Below, in pieces: positions 42,446 to 52,142 of a stretch of DNA of 64,000 nucleotides. The notes below the pieces were generated by a model. That model was not told the origin of the DNA. It worked only from the letters and a program-made list of their open reading frames with translations, and searched no databases. Position 1 is the first letter of the stretch. Every line of letters begins with the position of its first letter. This DNA is from Lachnospiraceae bacterium (lineage in GTDB: Bacteria > Bacillota > Clostridia > Lachnospirales > Lachnospiraceae): assembly GCA_017449075.1 (NCBI GenBank), contig JAFSKG010000016.1, forward strand, positions 1 to 64,000, in the 5' to 3' direction. The translations under genes and the position numbers were made by a program.

Positions 42446-43713
42446 TACTCTATAAATGCATCCCACTTATATGCCCCACCTGGATGCCAAAAGAGCCACT
42501 CATCTAACCCCGCATCTTCTACGGCTTTTATCTGCTCCTTATATTCCGGCACATCATAAGTTTTATACTCAACTAGATAATTAGCTGTAAATCCCTGAAG
42601 CCATGGTCTTATTGCACCATAATGCAAAATATCATTTCTGGTCTTGTCTATAGTATTCTTTGAAGTATCAAGCGCACCTTTTACTGCCTCATATGGTTTC
42701 AAATCTGGTACATCCAATCCAAAAGTTTTATTTGCATAGTGAGATGGATACACCATGGGACAAAGGTAATCAACATTTTTGAGAAGTGTTGTGTACTCTT
42801 GTCCGATTGAATTCTGGTCTTTATATGAATTCATTATTGCTCCGAATACATCAATAGATACAAATATATTCTCTGGTATTAACTCTTGATAAATATCTTG
42901 TGCAAGTTCTGTTATAACTTCAATTTTTGATCTTCCTTTTGTTTCCTCTTCAGTAAACACTACATTTCTCATACCTGAATCTGCCGAAAATCTAAAATAG
43001 TCATATTGAACTTCATCAAACCCTGCTTTTGCACATCCTTTTCCTATTTCTATAAGATATTTTTTAACCTCTTCATTAAAAGGATTAAGCCAATAATAAC
43101 CAGTATTATCGCGATAATACTTACCATCCTTTCTATGTACTGCCAAACTTGAATCCAGTTTTGTAATATAATTGTCCAAAAATGAAGATATTCTCGCAAT
43201 TAAATATATATCATTCTCTCTGCAAAGTGAAACAAATGCGTCTATATCTTTAATCTGTGCTTCTATAGTTCTTTTGCTCTTCACAAAATCATTGTCCATA
43301 TTGAAAGTAATTCTTCCAATCTCGTCTTTAACATCAACAACAATTGCATTTATGCAAGATTTTTTTATATTTTCAAAAATTGGATTAAATCTTTCTTCTT
43401 TCCCTACAACATAAGCTGGCAAATAGATACCTTTTATTTTTTTTGGAGTTTTATTCCTCTTAAGTATTAATTGCTTAATATTTTCAGATGTTTGCAAGTC
43501 TCTATCTTTTTTTGTCACTACAGTAGATTTAGGCTTTGTCTCTATATTCTTTTCAAAAGAAAACATAACTTCATCATTCTCTTCTGACTCTACAACTTCA
43601 ACTCCATAATTGATAATTTGTTGATTCGAACATGATGAATTTAGAACAATTGAAGATAATACTACTACCAATATTACTTTTTTTATTATTTTATTTTTAA
43701 ACATGCTATGCAT
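42445..43713 (-). CDS. DUF4015 putative glycoside hydrolase lipoprotein
   Basis: 422 residues. The N-terminal signal (about 8-28) ends in SSC, a likely lipobox. The main domain (about 90-420) matches DUF4015, a TIM-barrel family linked to glycoside hydrolases: KGIYLPAYVVG, INAIVVDVKDEIGRI, GFDEVQYDYFRF, VSIDVFGA, YLCPMVYPSHY, IRPWLQGF and DEWLFWHPGGAY. The acidic pair in FDEVQYDY and the D in SIDVFG are good catalytic candidates. It would act on a wall or surface polysaccharide outside the cell; substrate unknown. It overlaps the end of rlmB by 8 nt. Confidence 0.87.
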   Translation of the reverse strand: MHSMFKNKIIKKVILVVVLSSIVLNSSCSNQQIINYGVEVVESEENDEVMFSFEKNIETKPKSTVVTKKDRDLQTSENIKQLILKRNKTPKKIKGIYLPAYVVGKEERFNPIFENIKKSCINAIVVDVKDEIGRITFNMDNDFVKSKRTIEAQIKDIDAFVSLCRENDIYLIARISSFLDNYITKLDSSLAVHRKDGKYYRDNTGYYWLNPFNEEVKKYLIEIGKGCAKAGFDEVQYDYFRFSADSGMRNVVFTEEETKGRSKIEVITELAQDIYQELIPENIFVSIDVFGAIMNSYKDQNSIGQEYTTLLKNVDYLCPMVYPSHYANKTFGLDVPDLKPYEAVKGALDTSKNTIDKTRNDILHYGAIRPWLQGFTANYLVEYKTYDVPEYKEQIKAVEDAGLDEWLFWHPGGAYKWDAFIE

Positions 43714-44449
43714 TTCTTTGCCTATTTATTTCATACAATAATATACCTGTTGCAACTGATACATTCAAAGAATCTATATGACCTTTCATTGGAATTTTAA
43801 CTACAAAATCGCATTTTTCCTTAACTAATCTTGACACACCATTACCCTCACTACCAACAACAAGTCCTATACTACCTTTAAGATTAGTCTTGCTCATTTC
43901 TAACCCATCCATATCTGCGCAAGCAAACCACATACCTTGCTTTTTCAATTCTTCTATAGTTTTACTAATATTAGTCACTCGTGCGATTTTCATAAAATCA
44001 ACTGCACCTGCAGATGAAGATACAACTGTTGCTGTAACCATTGACTGATTTCTATTTTTAATTATAACCCCATGAGCCCCAACACATTCGGCTGTTCTTA
44101 TGATTGCACCAAAATTATGAGGATCCTCTATTTCATCAAGAACAACTACAAATGGATCTTCATTTTTTCTCTTGGCATAATCCAATATTTCAGAAACTTC
44201 AACATACTTATAGTCTTCTACATCAGCTATGATACCTTGATGAGATTTAGTTTCAGCCATATTATCAAGTTCATCTCTATCTACAAACTTGATTATTGTT
44301 CCTGTCTTTTTTAATTCATCAATAAGAGTGTTAACTCTCTCATCCTTCATGCCACTTAAAACATAAAGTTTTTTTATACCTCTATTTGCTTTCCTACATT
44401 CAAAAATGGCATTCTTTCCTTCTATTCTATTCTCACTATGATTTTTCAT
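43706..44449 (-). CDS. rlmB: 23S rRNA (guanosine-2251-2'-O)-methyltransferase-type SpoU enzyme
   Basis: 247 residues. The substrate-binding N-terminal domain (about 5-80) begins EGKNAIFECRKANRGIKKLYV. The SpoU/TrmH knot follows with DEIEDPHNFGAIIRTAECVGAHGVII (motif 1), IGLVVGSEGNGVSRLVKEKCD (motif 2) and IPMKGHIDSLNVSVATGILLYE (motif 3). The order cysS-mrnC-rlmB is widespread in Firmicutes. Here tRNA-Leu(CAG) is inserted between mrnC and rlmB, and the rlmB ATG lies only 3 nt after the tRNA. No other start codon fits the family N-terminus, so a leaderless or tRNA-joined mRNA must be used. Confidence 0.92.
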   Translation of the reverse strand: MKNHSENRIEGKNAIFECRKANRGIKKLYVLSGMKDERVNTLIDELKKTGTIIKFVDRDELDNMAETKSHQGIIADVEDYKYVEVSEILDYAKRKNEDPFVVVLDEIEDPHNFGAIIRTAECVGAHGVIIKNRNQSMVTATVVSSSAGAVDFMKIARVTNISKTIEELKKQGMWFACADMDGLEMSKTNLKGSIGLVVGSEGNGVSRLVKEKCDFVVKIPMKGHIDSLNVSVATGILLYEINRQRNA

Positions 44450-44452
44450 AAA

Positions 44453-44532
44453 TGCACTCTAGGGGACTTGAACCCCTACGATTTCTCATATGTACCTGAA
44501 ACATACGCGTCTGCCAATTCCGCCAAGAGTGC
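44453..44532 (-). tRNA. tRNA-Leu(CAG)
   Basis: 80 nt. Minus strand: acceptor stem GCACTCT/AGAGTGC with discriminator A, D-arm with GGAATTGGCAGACGC, anticodon stem TATGT/ACATA with loop TTCAGGT (anticodon CAG, reads CUG), class II variable arm, T-arm AGGGG-TTCAAGT-CCCCT. No encoded CCA. It is wedged between mrnC (3-nt gap) and rlmB (3-nt gap) with no room for its own promoter. Confidence 0.95.
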
Positions 44533-44535
44533 CAA

Positions 44536-44982
44536 CTAAATGTCAATTTTTTCCGCTATATTGTCTAATACTTCAATCAATCTATTTTCATCTTTATAAA
44601 ACAAAAGGCCGAGTAATGCCTCAAGCCCCGTTGCCTTTCTGTAATCCACTATAGATGAATTCTTTGATTTTGAATGAGAGTGGGCATTTCTTGCATGTCT
44701 AAAAAATCCTATCTCTTCTTCACTCAAAATATCATTGACCAAGTAATCAGAAATTTTAGACTGGCTTTTTGCACACACTAGTTCTGAATTCTTTTTGTGT
44801 AATTCGTTTATTTTAATCTTATCAGCAAATTTTCTATTTAATAAGTCTCTAGTAAATAAATCAAATATGGTATCTCCAACAAAAGCAAGTTTCAAAACTT
44901 GCTCATTTTGTGGTTCATCAAGCCTTTCGTCAGGACATATTTTTTTTAATAATTTAAGTAAATCTTTTAAACCTTTTTCCAT
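44536..44982 (-). CDS. mrnC: Mini-ribonuclease III
   Basis: 148 residues, a lone RNase III catalytic domain with no double-stranded RNA-binding domain. The catalytic acidic motif is in LAFVGDTIFDLFTRDLL (about 29-45); the second acidic site is in YRKATGLEALLGLLFY (about 113-128), and the family marks RHARNAHS precede it. It matures 23S rRNA ends in Bacillus. It overlaps the end of cysS by 16 nt. Its transcript probably continues through tRNA-Leu into rlmB. Confidence 0.95.
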   Translation of the reverse strand: MEKGLKDLLKLLKKICPDERLDEPQNEQVLKLAFVGDTIFDLFTRDLLNRKFADKIKINELHKKNSELVCAKSQSKISDYLVNDILSEEEIGFFRHARNAHSHSKSKNSSIVDYRKATGLEALLGLLFYKDENRLIEVLDNIAEKIDI

Positions 44983-46460
44983 TTAACACCTTGTCTTGTA
45001 TCTTCAAGTTCTATACCCATATCAAGTAACTTCTTTCTTATTTCATCAGCAAGAGCATAGTCCTTAGCCTTTTTAGCATTTGTTCTTTCCTCTATCATCT
45101 TATTTATCAAACCTTCATCTACATCGTTACTTGTTGTAGTTTTATTATTCAAATCTATACCCAAAATGTCAAGTAAAGTATCTATCACAAGTAAAAGCGC
45201 ATTTAGAAATGTTATTGAACTATTCTCATTTACATTTTGATTAGCAACTCTTACAATCTCATAAATTTGTGTCTCAGCATCAGATGTATTAAAATCATCA
45301 TCTAACTTGTCAAAGTATACTTTTATGTATTCACAAATTTTATCAAATGCTATAAGTTCTTCTTTAGAAAACTCTGAATTAGTTTTTAAATCAACTATCA
45401 ATTCATTAAAATCATCTATTCCCTCAAGTTTCGAATTCTCAGCAACATTTATCCCTTTATTCTTTAATGTAAATTTGATATTATCCACGCAATTCTCTAT
45501 TCTTTCAAGACTTGCCTTACTTGACTCCATAAGTTCAAAAGAAAAATTAAGCATGGCTCTATATTGAGTTGAAAGCATAAAGAGCCTAAGTACTTTTCCA
45601 TCAAACTTAGTTAACACATCTCTAACTGTAAAGAAGTTTCCAAGAGATTTACTCATCTTTTGATTATTAATATTTAAAAATGCATTGTGCATCCAATATC
45701 TTGCATATGGTGCATCGTAAAGAGGTTCATATTGCGCTATTTCATTTTCGTGATGCGGAAATACAAGGTCTTCACCACCTGCATGAATATCAAGTGCACC
45801 TCCACAATACTTCGGAGCCATCACACAACACTCAGTGTGCCATCCTGGCCTTCCATCACACCAAGGACTCTTCCAATATGGTTCTCCTTCTTTTTTAGGC
45901 TTCCAAAGAACGAAATCAGTTGAAGTCTTTTTGTCTTCTTCTCCACTAACTTTCAAATCTCTAAAACCTGATTGAAGATCATCAAGATTCTTATGCGATA
46001 ATTTTCCATAATCTTTAAACTTAGTAGTATCATAATATACTGTTCCATCTTTACCTACATATGCATATCCTTTTTCAACTAAGCCTTCAATCAACTTGAT
46101 CATACCATCTATTTCTTTTGTAGCAAGTGGATGAGTACTTGCAGGCATGATATTCATCCCCTTCATATCTTTCTTACACTCATCTATAAATCTATTTGCA
46201 AGTTCTTCAGAGCTAATTCCAAGTTCATTTGCACGATTAATAATCTTGTCATCTATATCTGTGAAATTAGATACATAATTTACATCGTAACCAAGAAATG
46301 TTAGATATCTTCTAAAAGAATCAAAAACTATCATTGGCCTTGCATTACCAATATGAATAAAATCATACACTGTAGGTCCGCAGACATACATTCTAACCTT
46401 CATTGGTTCTATTGTTTCAAATTCTTCTTTCCTCTTTGTTAACGAATTGTATATTTTCAT
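44967..46460 (-). CDS. cysS: Cysteine--tRNA ligase
   Basis: Class I synthetase of 497 residues. The zinc/cysteine site starts with CGPTVYDFIHIGNARP (containing the HIGN signature), and later GWHTECC and the H-E pair in FPHHENEIAQ complete the zinc ligands. KMSKSLGNF is the second class I motif. DALR-like helical domain follows, ending in EDTRQGVKW. The ATG at 46460 has GAAAGG before it and begins MKIYNSLTKRKEEF, the usual family start; a longer frame to 46481 lacks support. It begins the cysS-mrnC-tRNA-rlmB run. Confidence 0.97.
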   Translation of the reverse strand: MKIYNSLTKRKEEFETIEPMKVRMYVCGPTVYDFIHIGNARPMIVFDSFRRYLTFLGYDVNYVSNFTDIDDKIINRANELGISSEELANRFIDECKKDMKGMNIMPASTHPLATKEIDGMIKLIEGLVEKGYAYVGKDGTVYYDTTKFKDYGKLSHKNLDDLQSGFRDLKVSGEEDKKTSTDFVLWKPKKEGEPYWKSPWCDGRPGWHTECCVMAPKYCGGALDIHAGGEDLVFPHHENEIAQYEPLYDAPYARYWMHNAFLNINNQKMSKSLGNFFTVRDVLTKFDGKVLRLFMLSTQYRAMLNFSFELMESSKASLERIENCVDNIKFTLKNKGINVAENSKLEGIDDFNELIVDLKTNSEFSKEELIAFDKICEYIKVYFDKLDDDFNTSDAETQIYEIVRVANQNVNENSSITFLNALLLVIDTLLDILGIDLNNKTTTSNDVDEGLINKMIEERTNAKKAKDYALADEIRKKLLDMGIELEDTRQGVKWKKV

Positions 46461-46519
46461 ATATACCCTTTCAAGCCACATGCTCTTACTCTACATAATA
46501 TATTGTTTCAGTTGTAAAT

Positions 46520-47023
46520 CTAGATTTCAACAAGAACAATTGCCTTCGCTGCTATACCTTCACCACTACCAGTAAACCCAAGCCCTTCTTCAGTGGTTGC
46601 TTTCACATTTACTTGATTAATATTCAAGGAAAGTGTGTTAGCGATATTTTTTCTCATCTCATCTATATATTCTCTAAGCTTTGGTTTTTGGCAAATTATT
46701 GTTGCATCTATGTTACAAATCTTAAAGGTATTTTCATTATTGTTGTTAATTTTAGCTGTTTCTTTTTCTATAAGACATTTTACTTCGTTCAATAACTTAA
46801 TCGAACTTATTCCCTTATACATTTCATCTGTATCCGGAAAATGCTTTCCTATATCTCCAAGCGCAACAGTACCAAGCAATGCATCCATGATGGCATGAAT
46901 TAGAACATCTGCATCACTATGGCCAAGTAATCCTTTTTCATAGGCAACCTTAACTCCACCGAGAATCAACTCCCTACCTACTACTAACTTATGTACATCG
47001 TATCCTTCACCAATTCTATACAT
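46520..47023 (-). CDS. ispF: 2-C-methyl-D-erythritol 2,4-cyclodiphosphate synthase
   Basis: MEP-pathway enzyme. The metal site is in [11 protein letters not shown] (D and H) and [26 protein letters not shown] and the C-terminal [20 protein letters not shown] complete the active site. An Asn-rich insertion (about [12 protein letters not shown]) lengthens one loop. The ATG at 47023 gives the family-like start [11 protein letters not shown]; a GTG at 47038 inside the upstream gene is an alternative. Confidence 0.95.
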   Translation of the reverse strand: MYRIGEGYDVHKLVVGRELILGGVKVAYEKGLLGHSDADVLIHAIMDALLGTVALGDIGKHFPDTDEMYKGISSIKLLNEVKCLIEKETAKINNNNENTFKICNIDATIICQKPKLREYIDEMRKNIANTLSLNINQVNVKATTEEGLGFTGSGEGIAAKAIVLVEI

Positions 47024-47030
47024 ATATTCT

Positions 47031-47924
47031 TTACTCACAACGCTTACTTGTAACTTTTATATAATGCTTATTTAAGATAGTACATGGATGATATTGTAGC
47101 TTAGAGCTTTCAAGTCCTTTATCGCCTGCATTTTCTTCGCGATTTATATATTTCATATCAGAGCCAAATCTTTTTGCAAACTCATTCATTATCATAGGGT
47201 AGGATCCCCTTTTTGTCTTATCAGCTTTCTCTATATGTGAAAACAAGGTATGATTTACTTTTTCCCCCATACTAAAAGCACATATTTTCCCATCAACTCT
47301 AAGCATTAGTCCAAAAAACTTATACTTATCATTATTATCAAGCACTTCCAAAACTTTCTTTAATTCCTCTTCAAATATAATTGACTCTTTGGACTCTGTT
47401 TTTGAAAACTCAATCACAAAATCCTTAACTTCGCTGATATTTTGTTCGTTTATTTCTTCATATGAATAATTTGGAAATGTCTTCTTAAAATAATTAATAT
47501 GATTTTTTTGTCCGTGGTATTTTCTACCGCTTAAGTTTATAAGATCTTGTGCTTCATATATATAGTCTGCCCACTCAGGCAATATCTTTTTTTCAACTTC
47601 AAACTTTTTCTCTACACATGCCAAATCCCTCTCAGTAGCAGCCACAAATTGCAACGGAATATTGAGTTCACTACAATGTTGGCAAATTAGACATAGCACA
47701 TGGCTAACAGATTCCCCTATAGGAACTGTAAAACTCTCGCCATATTCTAAGAAATTTACCGCAAATAACAATGTCTTATCAATAATTGCGTATCGTGTGT
47801 TAAAAAAGTCAGCCCACATTACAGAACCACCAATTGTATTATCACAATTATTACTTCTAGTGTATTTAAAATAAGGTCTGATAATTTCTATATCATCCAT
47901 TGTTAGTTTTTTAAAGTTAATCAT
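47031..47924 (-). CDS. DUF2156 (GNAT-fold) protein
   Basis: 297 residues with two GNAT-like halves. The pattern [27 protein letters not shown] in the middle and [22 protein letters not shown] near the end are typical for DUF2156, the fold found in the C-terminal domain of MprF (aminoacyl-phosphatidylglycerol synthase). It lacks a membrane part, so it may use aminoacyl-tRNA or acyl-CoA on a soluble target. Its ATG follows the GNAT gene stop directly; that pairing is common in Lachnospiraceae. Confidence 0.85.
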   Translation of the reverse strand: MINFKKLTMDDIEIIRPYFKYTRSNNCDNTIGGSVMWADFFNTRYAIIDKTLLFAVNFLEYGESFTVPIGESVSHVLCLICQHCSELNIPLQFVAATERDLACVEKKFEVEKKILPEWADYIYEAQDLINLSGRKYHGQKNHINYFKKTFPNYSYEEINEQNISEVKDFVIEFSKTESKESIIFEEELKKVLEVLDNNDKYKFFGLMLRVDGKICAFSMGEKVNHTLFSHIEKADKTKRGSYPMIMNEFAKRFGSDMKYINREENAGDKGLESSKLQYHPCTILNKHYIKVTSKRCE

Positions 47925-48557
47925 TTACACCTCTTGGCAAACATATATTTTCTTGCTTTTAAAAAAGTCAATATTGTAATTTGTTGAACTATCTAAAACT
48001 TTAAACATAACATTTTTATTTTTCAAATCTTCTATGTATTCTTTAGACTCCATACTTAGATAATATTCTTCATTTTTCATGAGTCTAACATACTCTTCAT
48101 TCTTGTCTGGATAAATATCATAAACTTTATCCGAAAACTTATCTAAAGTAAATTTTGCTACTACATCAAATCCATATTTCTTATATATGTTCTCATATAT
48201 TATATTGTCCGGCACTAGATAGCAAAATGGTTCTTTCAACTCATTTAAATACTCAATAGCCTTGTCAAAACATAGTTTCATTAGCCCTCTATGTCTATAA
48301 TTATCTTTTGTAGCAATAGCGACCAAGTAGTGAACTCTTTTTAGTTCTCCACAAATACAGTATACATATGGATTCAAATGTATCATTGATACAATTTCAT
48401 CTCCATCTCTAGCTACTACTATTTCATTCCTTTTAATTATGGTATCATAATAGTAGTCAATGAAACTATCTTTTCCTTCATCAAAACAACTTTCGTACAA
48501 ACTACGGGTCTTTAGTTTACTTTCTATATCATTCTTTGGTAGCAACTCTATTTGCAA
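47925..48557 (-). CDS. GNAT-family N-acetyltransferase
   Basis: 210 residues. The acetyl-CoA-binding motif A is VAIATKDNYRHRGLMKLCFDKA (about 80-101), with RHRGLM as the R-x-x-G-x-A-type loop; YENIYKKYGFD near 125 is motif B. The substrate is unknown. Start is TTG at 48557, inside the last codons of yqeY, with GGAAG upstream. It is coupled to the DUF2156 gene downstream. Confidence 0.85.
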   Translation of the reverse strand: MQIELLPKNDIESKLKTRSLYESCFDEGKDSFIDYYYDTIIKRNEIVVARDGDEIVSMIHLNPYVYCICGELKRVHYLVAIATKDNYRHRGLMKLCFDKAIEYLNELKEPFCYLVPDNIIYENIYKKYGFDVVAKFTLDKFSDKVYDIYPDKNEEYVRLMKNEEYYLSMESKEYIEDLKNKNVMFKVLDSSTNYNIDFFKSKKIYVCQEV

Positions 48558-48991
48558 AGTTCTTCCACAATCTCATTTATGAGTTTGCCATCAGCCTTAC
48601 CCTTAAGTTCTGGCATGATGTTCTTCATGATGAGCCCTTTATTTTTACCTGCAACTACATCAGCAAACTTATCATTGATAAGTGCTAAGATTTCTTCTTT
48701 GCTCATAAGTTTAGGCGCATATGCTTCAACGTAAGCATACCTATTTTTAAACTCAGTGAGCAAATCTGTTCTATCCGCAGGGCAAGAATCGATTTGTTCC
48801 TTAATCGTCTTCAATTCCTTCAATACAACTTGTGTGACAATTTCATCAGGTATATTGACTCTATCTCCTCCTTTGTCAATTACAATTTTTTTTGCAGAAT
48901 CAATAAGTGAAGAAATGGCAAGTTTCTTTTCATTATTTTTTTCTTTCATTGCTGCTACCTGGTCAGCTCTAATTTTTTCTATTAATGACAT
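48548..48991 (-). CDS. YqeY/GatB-related protein
   Basis: 147 residues, all helical, matching the YqeY family that shares the C-terminal tRNA-binding module of GatB. Marks: MSLIEKIRADQVAAMKEKN at the start, LLTEFKNRYAYVEAYAPKLMSKEE in the middle, and GLIMKNIMPELKGKADGKLINEIVEE at the end. Its role is unclear; it may bind tRNA. AGGAGG precedes the ATG. The family is often next to rpsU in Bacillus, but not here. Confidence 0.9.
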   Translation of the reverse strand: MSLIEKIRADQVAAMKEKNNEKKLAISSLIDSAKKIVIDKGGDRVNIPDEIVTQVVLKELKTIKEQIDSCPADRTDLLTEFKNRYAYVEAYAPKLMSKEEILALINDKFADVVAGKNKGLIMKNIMPELKGKADGKLINEIVEELCK

Positions 48992-49017
48992 AACATCCTC
49001 CTAATACTCTTTTATAT

Positions 49018-49806
49018 TTAATTATTCCAATATGTTAAAAACAAAATTCCATATAATACTAACATATGTAATGGATAAAACAAATAGTGAAACCTCTTCA
49101 AATCTAGATAACCTTTTTGTCCATCATAGAAGTATATGAAATATATCGACACTGCACCAAATCCATGATATCTCTCCATGGTCATTAAAAATGTAATAAT
49201 TAGTGCTATTAGACATTTGACATTAAGATCGTGCCTAAACATATAGAACACATACATAAGCAATATTCCTTCAAGCCAGTAATCTGTTTTTAAAAAATAA
49301 CACACTACTATAGCTATAGCTGCAGGAATTACAGTCAAAAACTCCGACAGTGAATTCAATGCTCTCACTCCAAGCAGCATCAATAATCCAATGAAATATG
49401 TGAATAAAACATTTTGAAGCATTAGACAGTCATACGAAAAGCATTTATTAAAAATTATTAAGTCAAAAGGTATCTCTGAGACAATCGCCAATACTAAAAT
49501 CCTCAGCATATAGCTAAAGATATTACTTGTTTTTCTAAAGCCTTCTACTATGAGAAAAGTGTAAATAGGAAATGCGAGTCTTCCTATCATCCTAAGTATT
49601 TTGCACAGTATAACCCACGGCCTTGCCTCAGGAAGCGAAATTGCATTTTCGTAAAGTGCTACATCATAGCCATACAGTTTACCATTTTGTATAAGGACAA
49701 ATGCAATATGGTCCATAAGCATAGAGAACATTGCAATTATTATCAAAGCATTGTGCGAGAATCCAATTTCTCTCTTTTTACTTTCTAGCCATCTTAGTAT
49801 GTTCAA
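49018..49806 (-). CDS. TraX-family membrane protein
   Basis: 262 residues with about seven to eight membrane helices. ALIIIAMFSMLMDHIAFVL near the start and RMIGRLAFPIYTFLIVEGFRKT around 90-110 match the TraX family, first named for F-pilin N-acetylation but widespread as chromosomal acyltransferase-like proteins. No conjugation genes are near. Starts with TTG at 49806 with GGAG eight bases upstream, 5 nt after metG. Confidence 0.88.
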   Translation of the reverse strand: MNILRWLESKKREIGFSHNALIIIAMFSMLMDHIAFVLIQNGKLYGYDVALYENAISLPEARPWVILCKILRMIGRLAFPIYTFLIVEGFRKTSNIFSYMLRILVLAIVSEIPFDLIIFNKCFSYDCLMLQNVLFTYFIGLLMLLGVRALNSLSEFLTVIPAAIAIVVCYFLKTDYWLEGILLMYVFYMFRHDLNVKCLIALIITFLMTMERYHGFGAVSIYFIYFYDGQKGYLDLKRFHYLFYPLHMLVLYGILFLTYWNN

Positions 49807-49811
49807 GATTA

Positions 49812-51380
49812 TTACTCCATTTTAGATTCTACATCTTTTAATTCAAGTCTTACAAATAAGTTTTCTTTATCTTTTGTTACTTCAGTGCCATTAGTTATAG
49901 AGAAATCTTTTAATTTATTTAAACTAATCTCACCTACAGAGAACATTTTCAAAATCTTATCAGAAGTATCAGGCATAAAACTATAAATTAACTTTGCACC
50001 TTTACAAATATTGACCGACAAATTATATAACACAGTTTTTAATCTATCTAATTTGGATTCGTCTTTAGCGAGTGCCCAAGGCTCGGTCTCATCTATATAT
50101 TTGTTGCATCTTCTAAATATATCAAAGGCACAGTCAACAGCATCCTGAATCTTCAAATTATCCATAGCCTGCAAAGTTTTATCTATACTAGCATTTACAA
50201 CATTATATAAATCTTTGTCTATATCCTCTTTTATATTTTTATCTTCAAGTACACCATCAAAATATTTATTTATCATCGCAATAGTTCTGCTAACTAAGTT
50301 TCCTAAAACGTTTGCAAGATCGGTGTTATATCTCTCTGTCACTAATTTAATGCTTACCACTCCATCATTATCATATGGCATCTCATGTAGTAAGTAAAAC
50401 CTTACACCATCTACTCCAAAAATTTCGCAAAGCTTGTCAGGATACAAAACATTTCCTCTTGACTTAGACATCTTTGTGCCATCATCTGTCTCTTCACTTG
50501 CCGCCAAAAGCCAAGGGTGTCCAAAAACTTTCTTAGGAAGTGGCAAATCAAGCGACATCAGGAAGATTGGCCAGTATATAGTATGGAATCTAACTATATC
50601 TTTCCCTATGACATGTAAATCAGCAGGCCAATACTTTTTAAACTTTTCTGACTGCGCATCTGTGTCGTAACCTATACCACTTATATAATTGCTGAGCGCA
50701 TCTAACCATACATACACTACATGTTTATCATCAAAAGTAACAGGTATACCCCATGTGAATGAAGTTCTTGATACACACAAATCTTTAAGCCCTGGAAGTA
50801 AGAAATTATTTAGCATCTCATTTTTTCTACTCTCAGGGATTATGAAGTCATTGTTGTTTATATATTCTATAAGTTTATCTGCATACTTAGACATCTTAAA
50901 AAAGTATGCTTCTTCTTTTGCCTTATATACTTCTCTACCACAATCAGGGCATTTACCATCTACCAACTGCGAATCTGTGAAAAATGATTCGCAAGGGGTA
51001 CAATACCAACCTTCATACTCACCTTTGTAAATATCTCCTTGTTTATACATCTTTTCAAATATGTGTTGAATGGTCTTAACATGATCTTCGTCAGTTGTCC
51101 TGATAAATCTATCATAACTAACTTTCAATAAATCATATATTCTCTTGACATCAGAGGCAATATTGTCTACAAACTCTTTTGGTGTCACTCCTGCATCTTT
51201 CGCCTTCTTTTCGATTTTTTCTCCATGCTCATCTGTTCCGGTCAAATAAAAAACATCAAACCCTTGTTCCCTTTTAAATCTCGCAATGCTATCCGCCAGA
51301 ACAACATCATAGACATTTCCTATATGTGGTTTGCCAGAAGTATAAACTATAGCAGTTGTAATATAAAATTTATCACCCAT
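49812..51380 (-). CDS. metG: Methionine--tRNA ligase
   Basis: Class I synthetase of 522 residues. The HIGH-type motif is KPHIGNVYD near the N-terminus. The zinc knuckle has CTPCESFFTDSQ and CPDCGRE (CxxC...CxxC, the two-knuckle form). KMSKSRGN is present near 305. The chain ends soon after the helical anticodon domain and lacks the C-terminal Trbp111-like tRNA-binding domain found in longer forms. GGGAG lies about 12 nt before the ATG. The terminator upstream separates it from the lipoprotein gene. Confidence 0.96.
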   Translation of the reverse strand: MGDKFYITTAIVYTSGKPHIGNVYDVVLADSIARFKREQGFDVFYLTGTDEHGEKIEKKAKDAGVTPKEFVDNIASDVKRIYDLLKVSYDRFIRTTDEDHVKTIQHIFEKMYKQGDIYKGEYEGWYCTPCESFFTDSQLVDGKCPDCGREVYKAKEEAYFFKMSKYADKLIEYINNNDFIIPESRKNEMLNNFLLPGLKDLCVSRTSFTWGIPVTFDDKHVVYVWLDALSNYISGIGYDTDAQSEKFKKYWPADLHVIGKDIVRFHTIYWPIFLMSLDLPLPKKVFGHPWLLAASEETDDGTKMSKSRGNVLYPDKLCEIFGVDGVRFYLLHEMPYDNDGVVSIKLVTERYNTDLANVLGNLVSRTIAMINKYFDGVLEDKNIKEDIDKDLYNVVNASIDKTLQAMDNLKIQDAVDCAFDIFRRCNKYIDETEPWALAKDESKLDRLKTVLYNLSVNICKGAKLIYSFMPDTSDKILKMFSVGEISLNKLKDFSITNGTEVTKDKENLFVRLELKDVESKME

Positions 51381-51404
51381 AACAAATATATTCTCCCTTA
51401 ATAA

Positions 51405-51434
51405 ATAAAAGAGAACTTTTAGAGTTCTCTTTTT
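51405..51434 (-). terminator. Terminator between the 51458 lipoprotein gene and metG
   Basis: Stem AAAAGAGAAC/GTTCTCTTTT with a 7-nt loop (51417-51423), followed by a T-rich run on the minus strand. It lies 24 nt past the lipoprotein stop and upstream of the metG ribosome binding site; the metG promoter is not evident in the remaining 24 nt, so some read-through is likely. Confidence 0.8.
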
Positions 51435-51457
51435 AATATCATTTGTGATTCAATTAA

Positions 51458-52078
51458 TTATTTTCCGTGTACTTTTTTGTAAACATCGTAATCCACCGGC
51501 ACGATATCACAGGATACTAATTGGAAATTCTCTTGAAAAGTTGCTGTGATACAGTACTCTATATCATGTTGGTCAATCATTCCGGCAAGGTCTTTTGCTA
51601 GATACTTACCCTCATACTCATCACTATTATCGATAGATGTTGATAAGTCGACATATCGTACTGTCCCTTTTTTAGTCAGTTTTGAATCAGCGGCACCAGG
51701 ACCTGCATCTGCTATTACATCTGATTCTTCAATTACCAAGTCGCAAAACAATGATGCCTCATCAATTAGACCAATACCCTTAAATGCTGTGTCAAGATTT
51801 TCAGCTGTCAGTTCATCCATCTCATACAAAATCTTTTTATACTGAGCAACTCCATCTTGGTCTCTTCCTGATGGATAGTAAATAGGTGCCAAATATACTG
51901 GAACTGCATTACTATCAGAACCTCTCTCTGGGTGAACTCCCGGAGTTACTTTAACTGGATTTGGATCCGCACCCACTTCCATCCATTTATGCTTTCTCTT
52001 TTTGGCACATGAAAAACATGTTAGTGCCAATGCCACTATTAATACTACATATAATATTCTTTTAATCTTATTAAACAT
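51458..52078 (-). CDS. Lipoprotein, possibly GerMN-like
   Basis: 206 residues. Signal peptide with FSC (lipobox, Cys about 24) and a basic KKRKHKW stretch right after. The rest is acidic. DELTAENLDTAFKGIGLIDEASLF followed by GTVRYVDLSTSIDN recalls the GerMN fold (spore/wall-associated), but the match is weak and I would leave the function open. AGGAG lies before the ATG. Confidence 0.65.
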   Translation of the reverse strand: MFNKIKRILYVVLIVALALTCFSCAKKRKHKWMEVGADPNPVKVTPGVHPERGSDSNAVPVYLAPIYYPSGRDQDGVAQYKKILYEMDELTAENLDTAFKGIGLIDEASLFCDLVIEESDVIADAGPGAADSKLTKKGTVRYVDLSTSIDNSDEYEGKYLAKDLAGMIDQHDIEYCITATFQENFQLVSCDIVPVDYDVYKKVHGK

Positions 52079-52142
52079 CTTGATCTCCTAATTTCAAACT
52101 AACGCAACGAGCATAGCTCGCAAAACATGCAATCTAATTCTA

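Noticed and set aside
44466..44480. CCCCTACG match to the hairpin repeat
   Set aside because: It is the T-arm and variable arm of tRNA-Leu(CAG), not a repeat copy.
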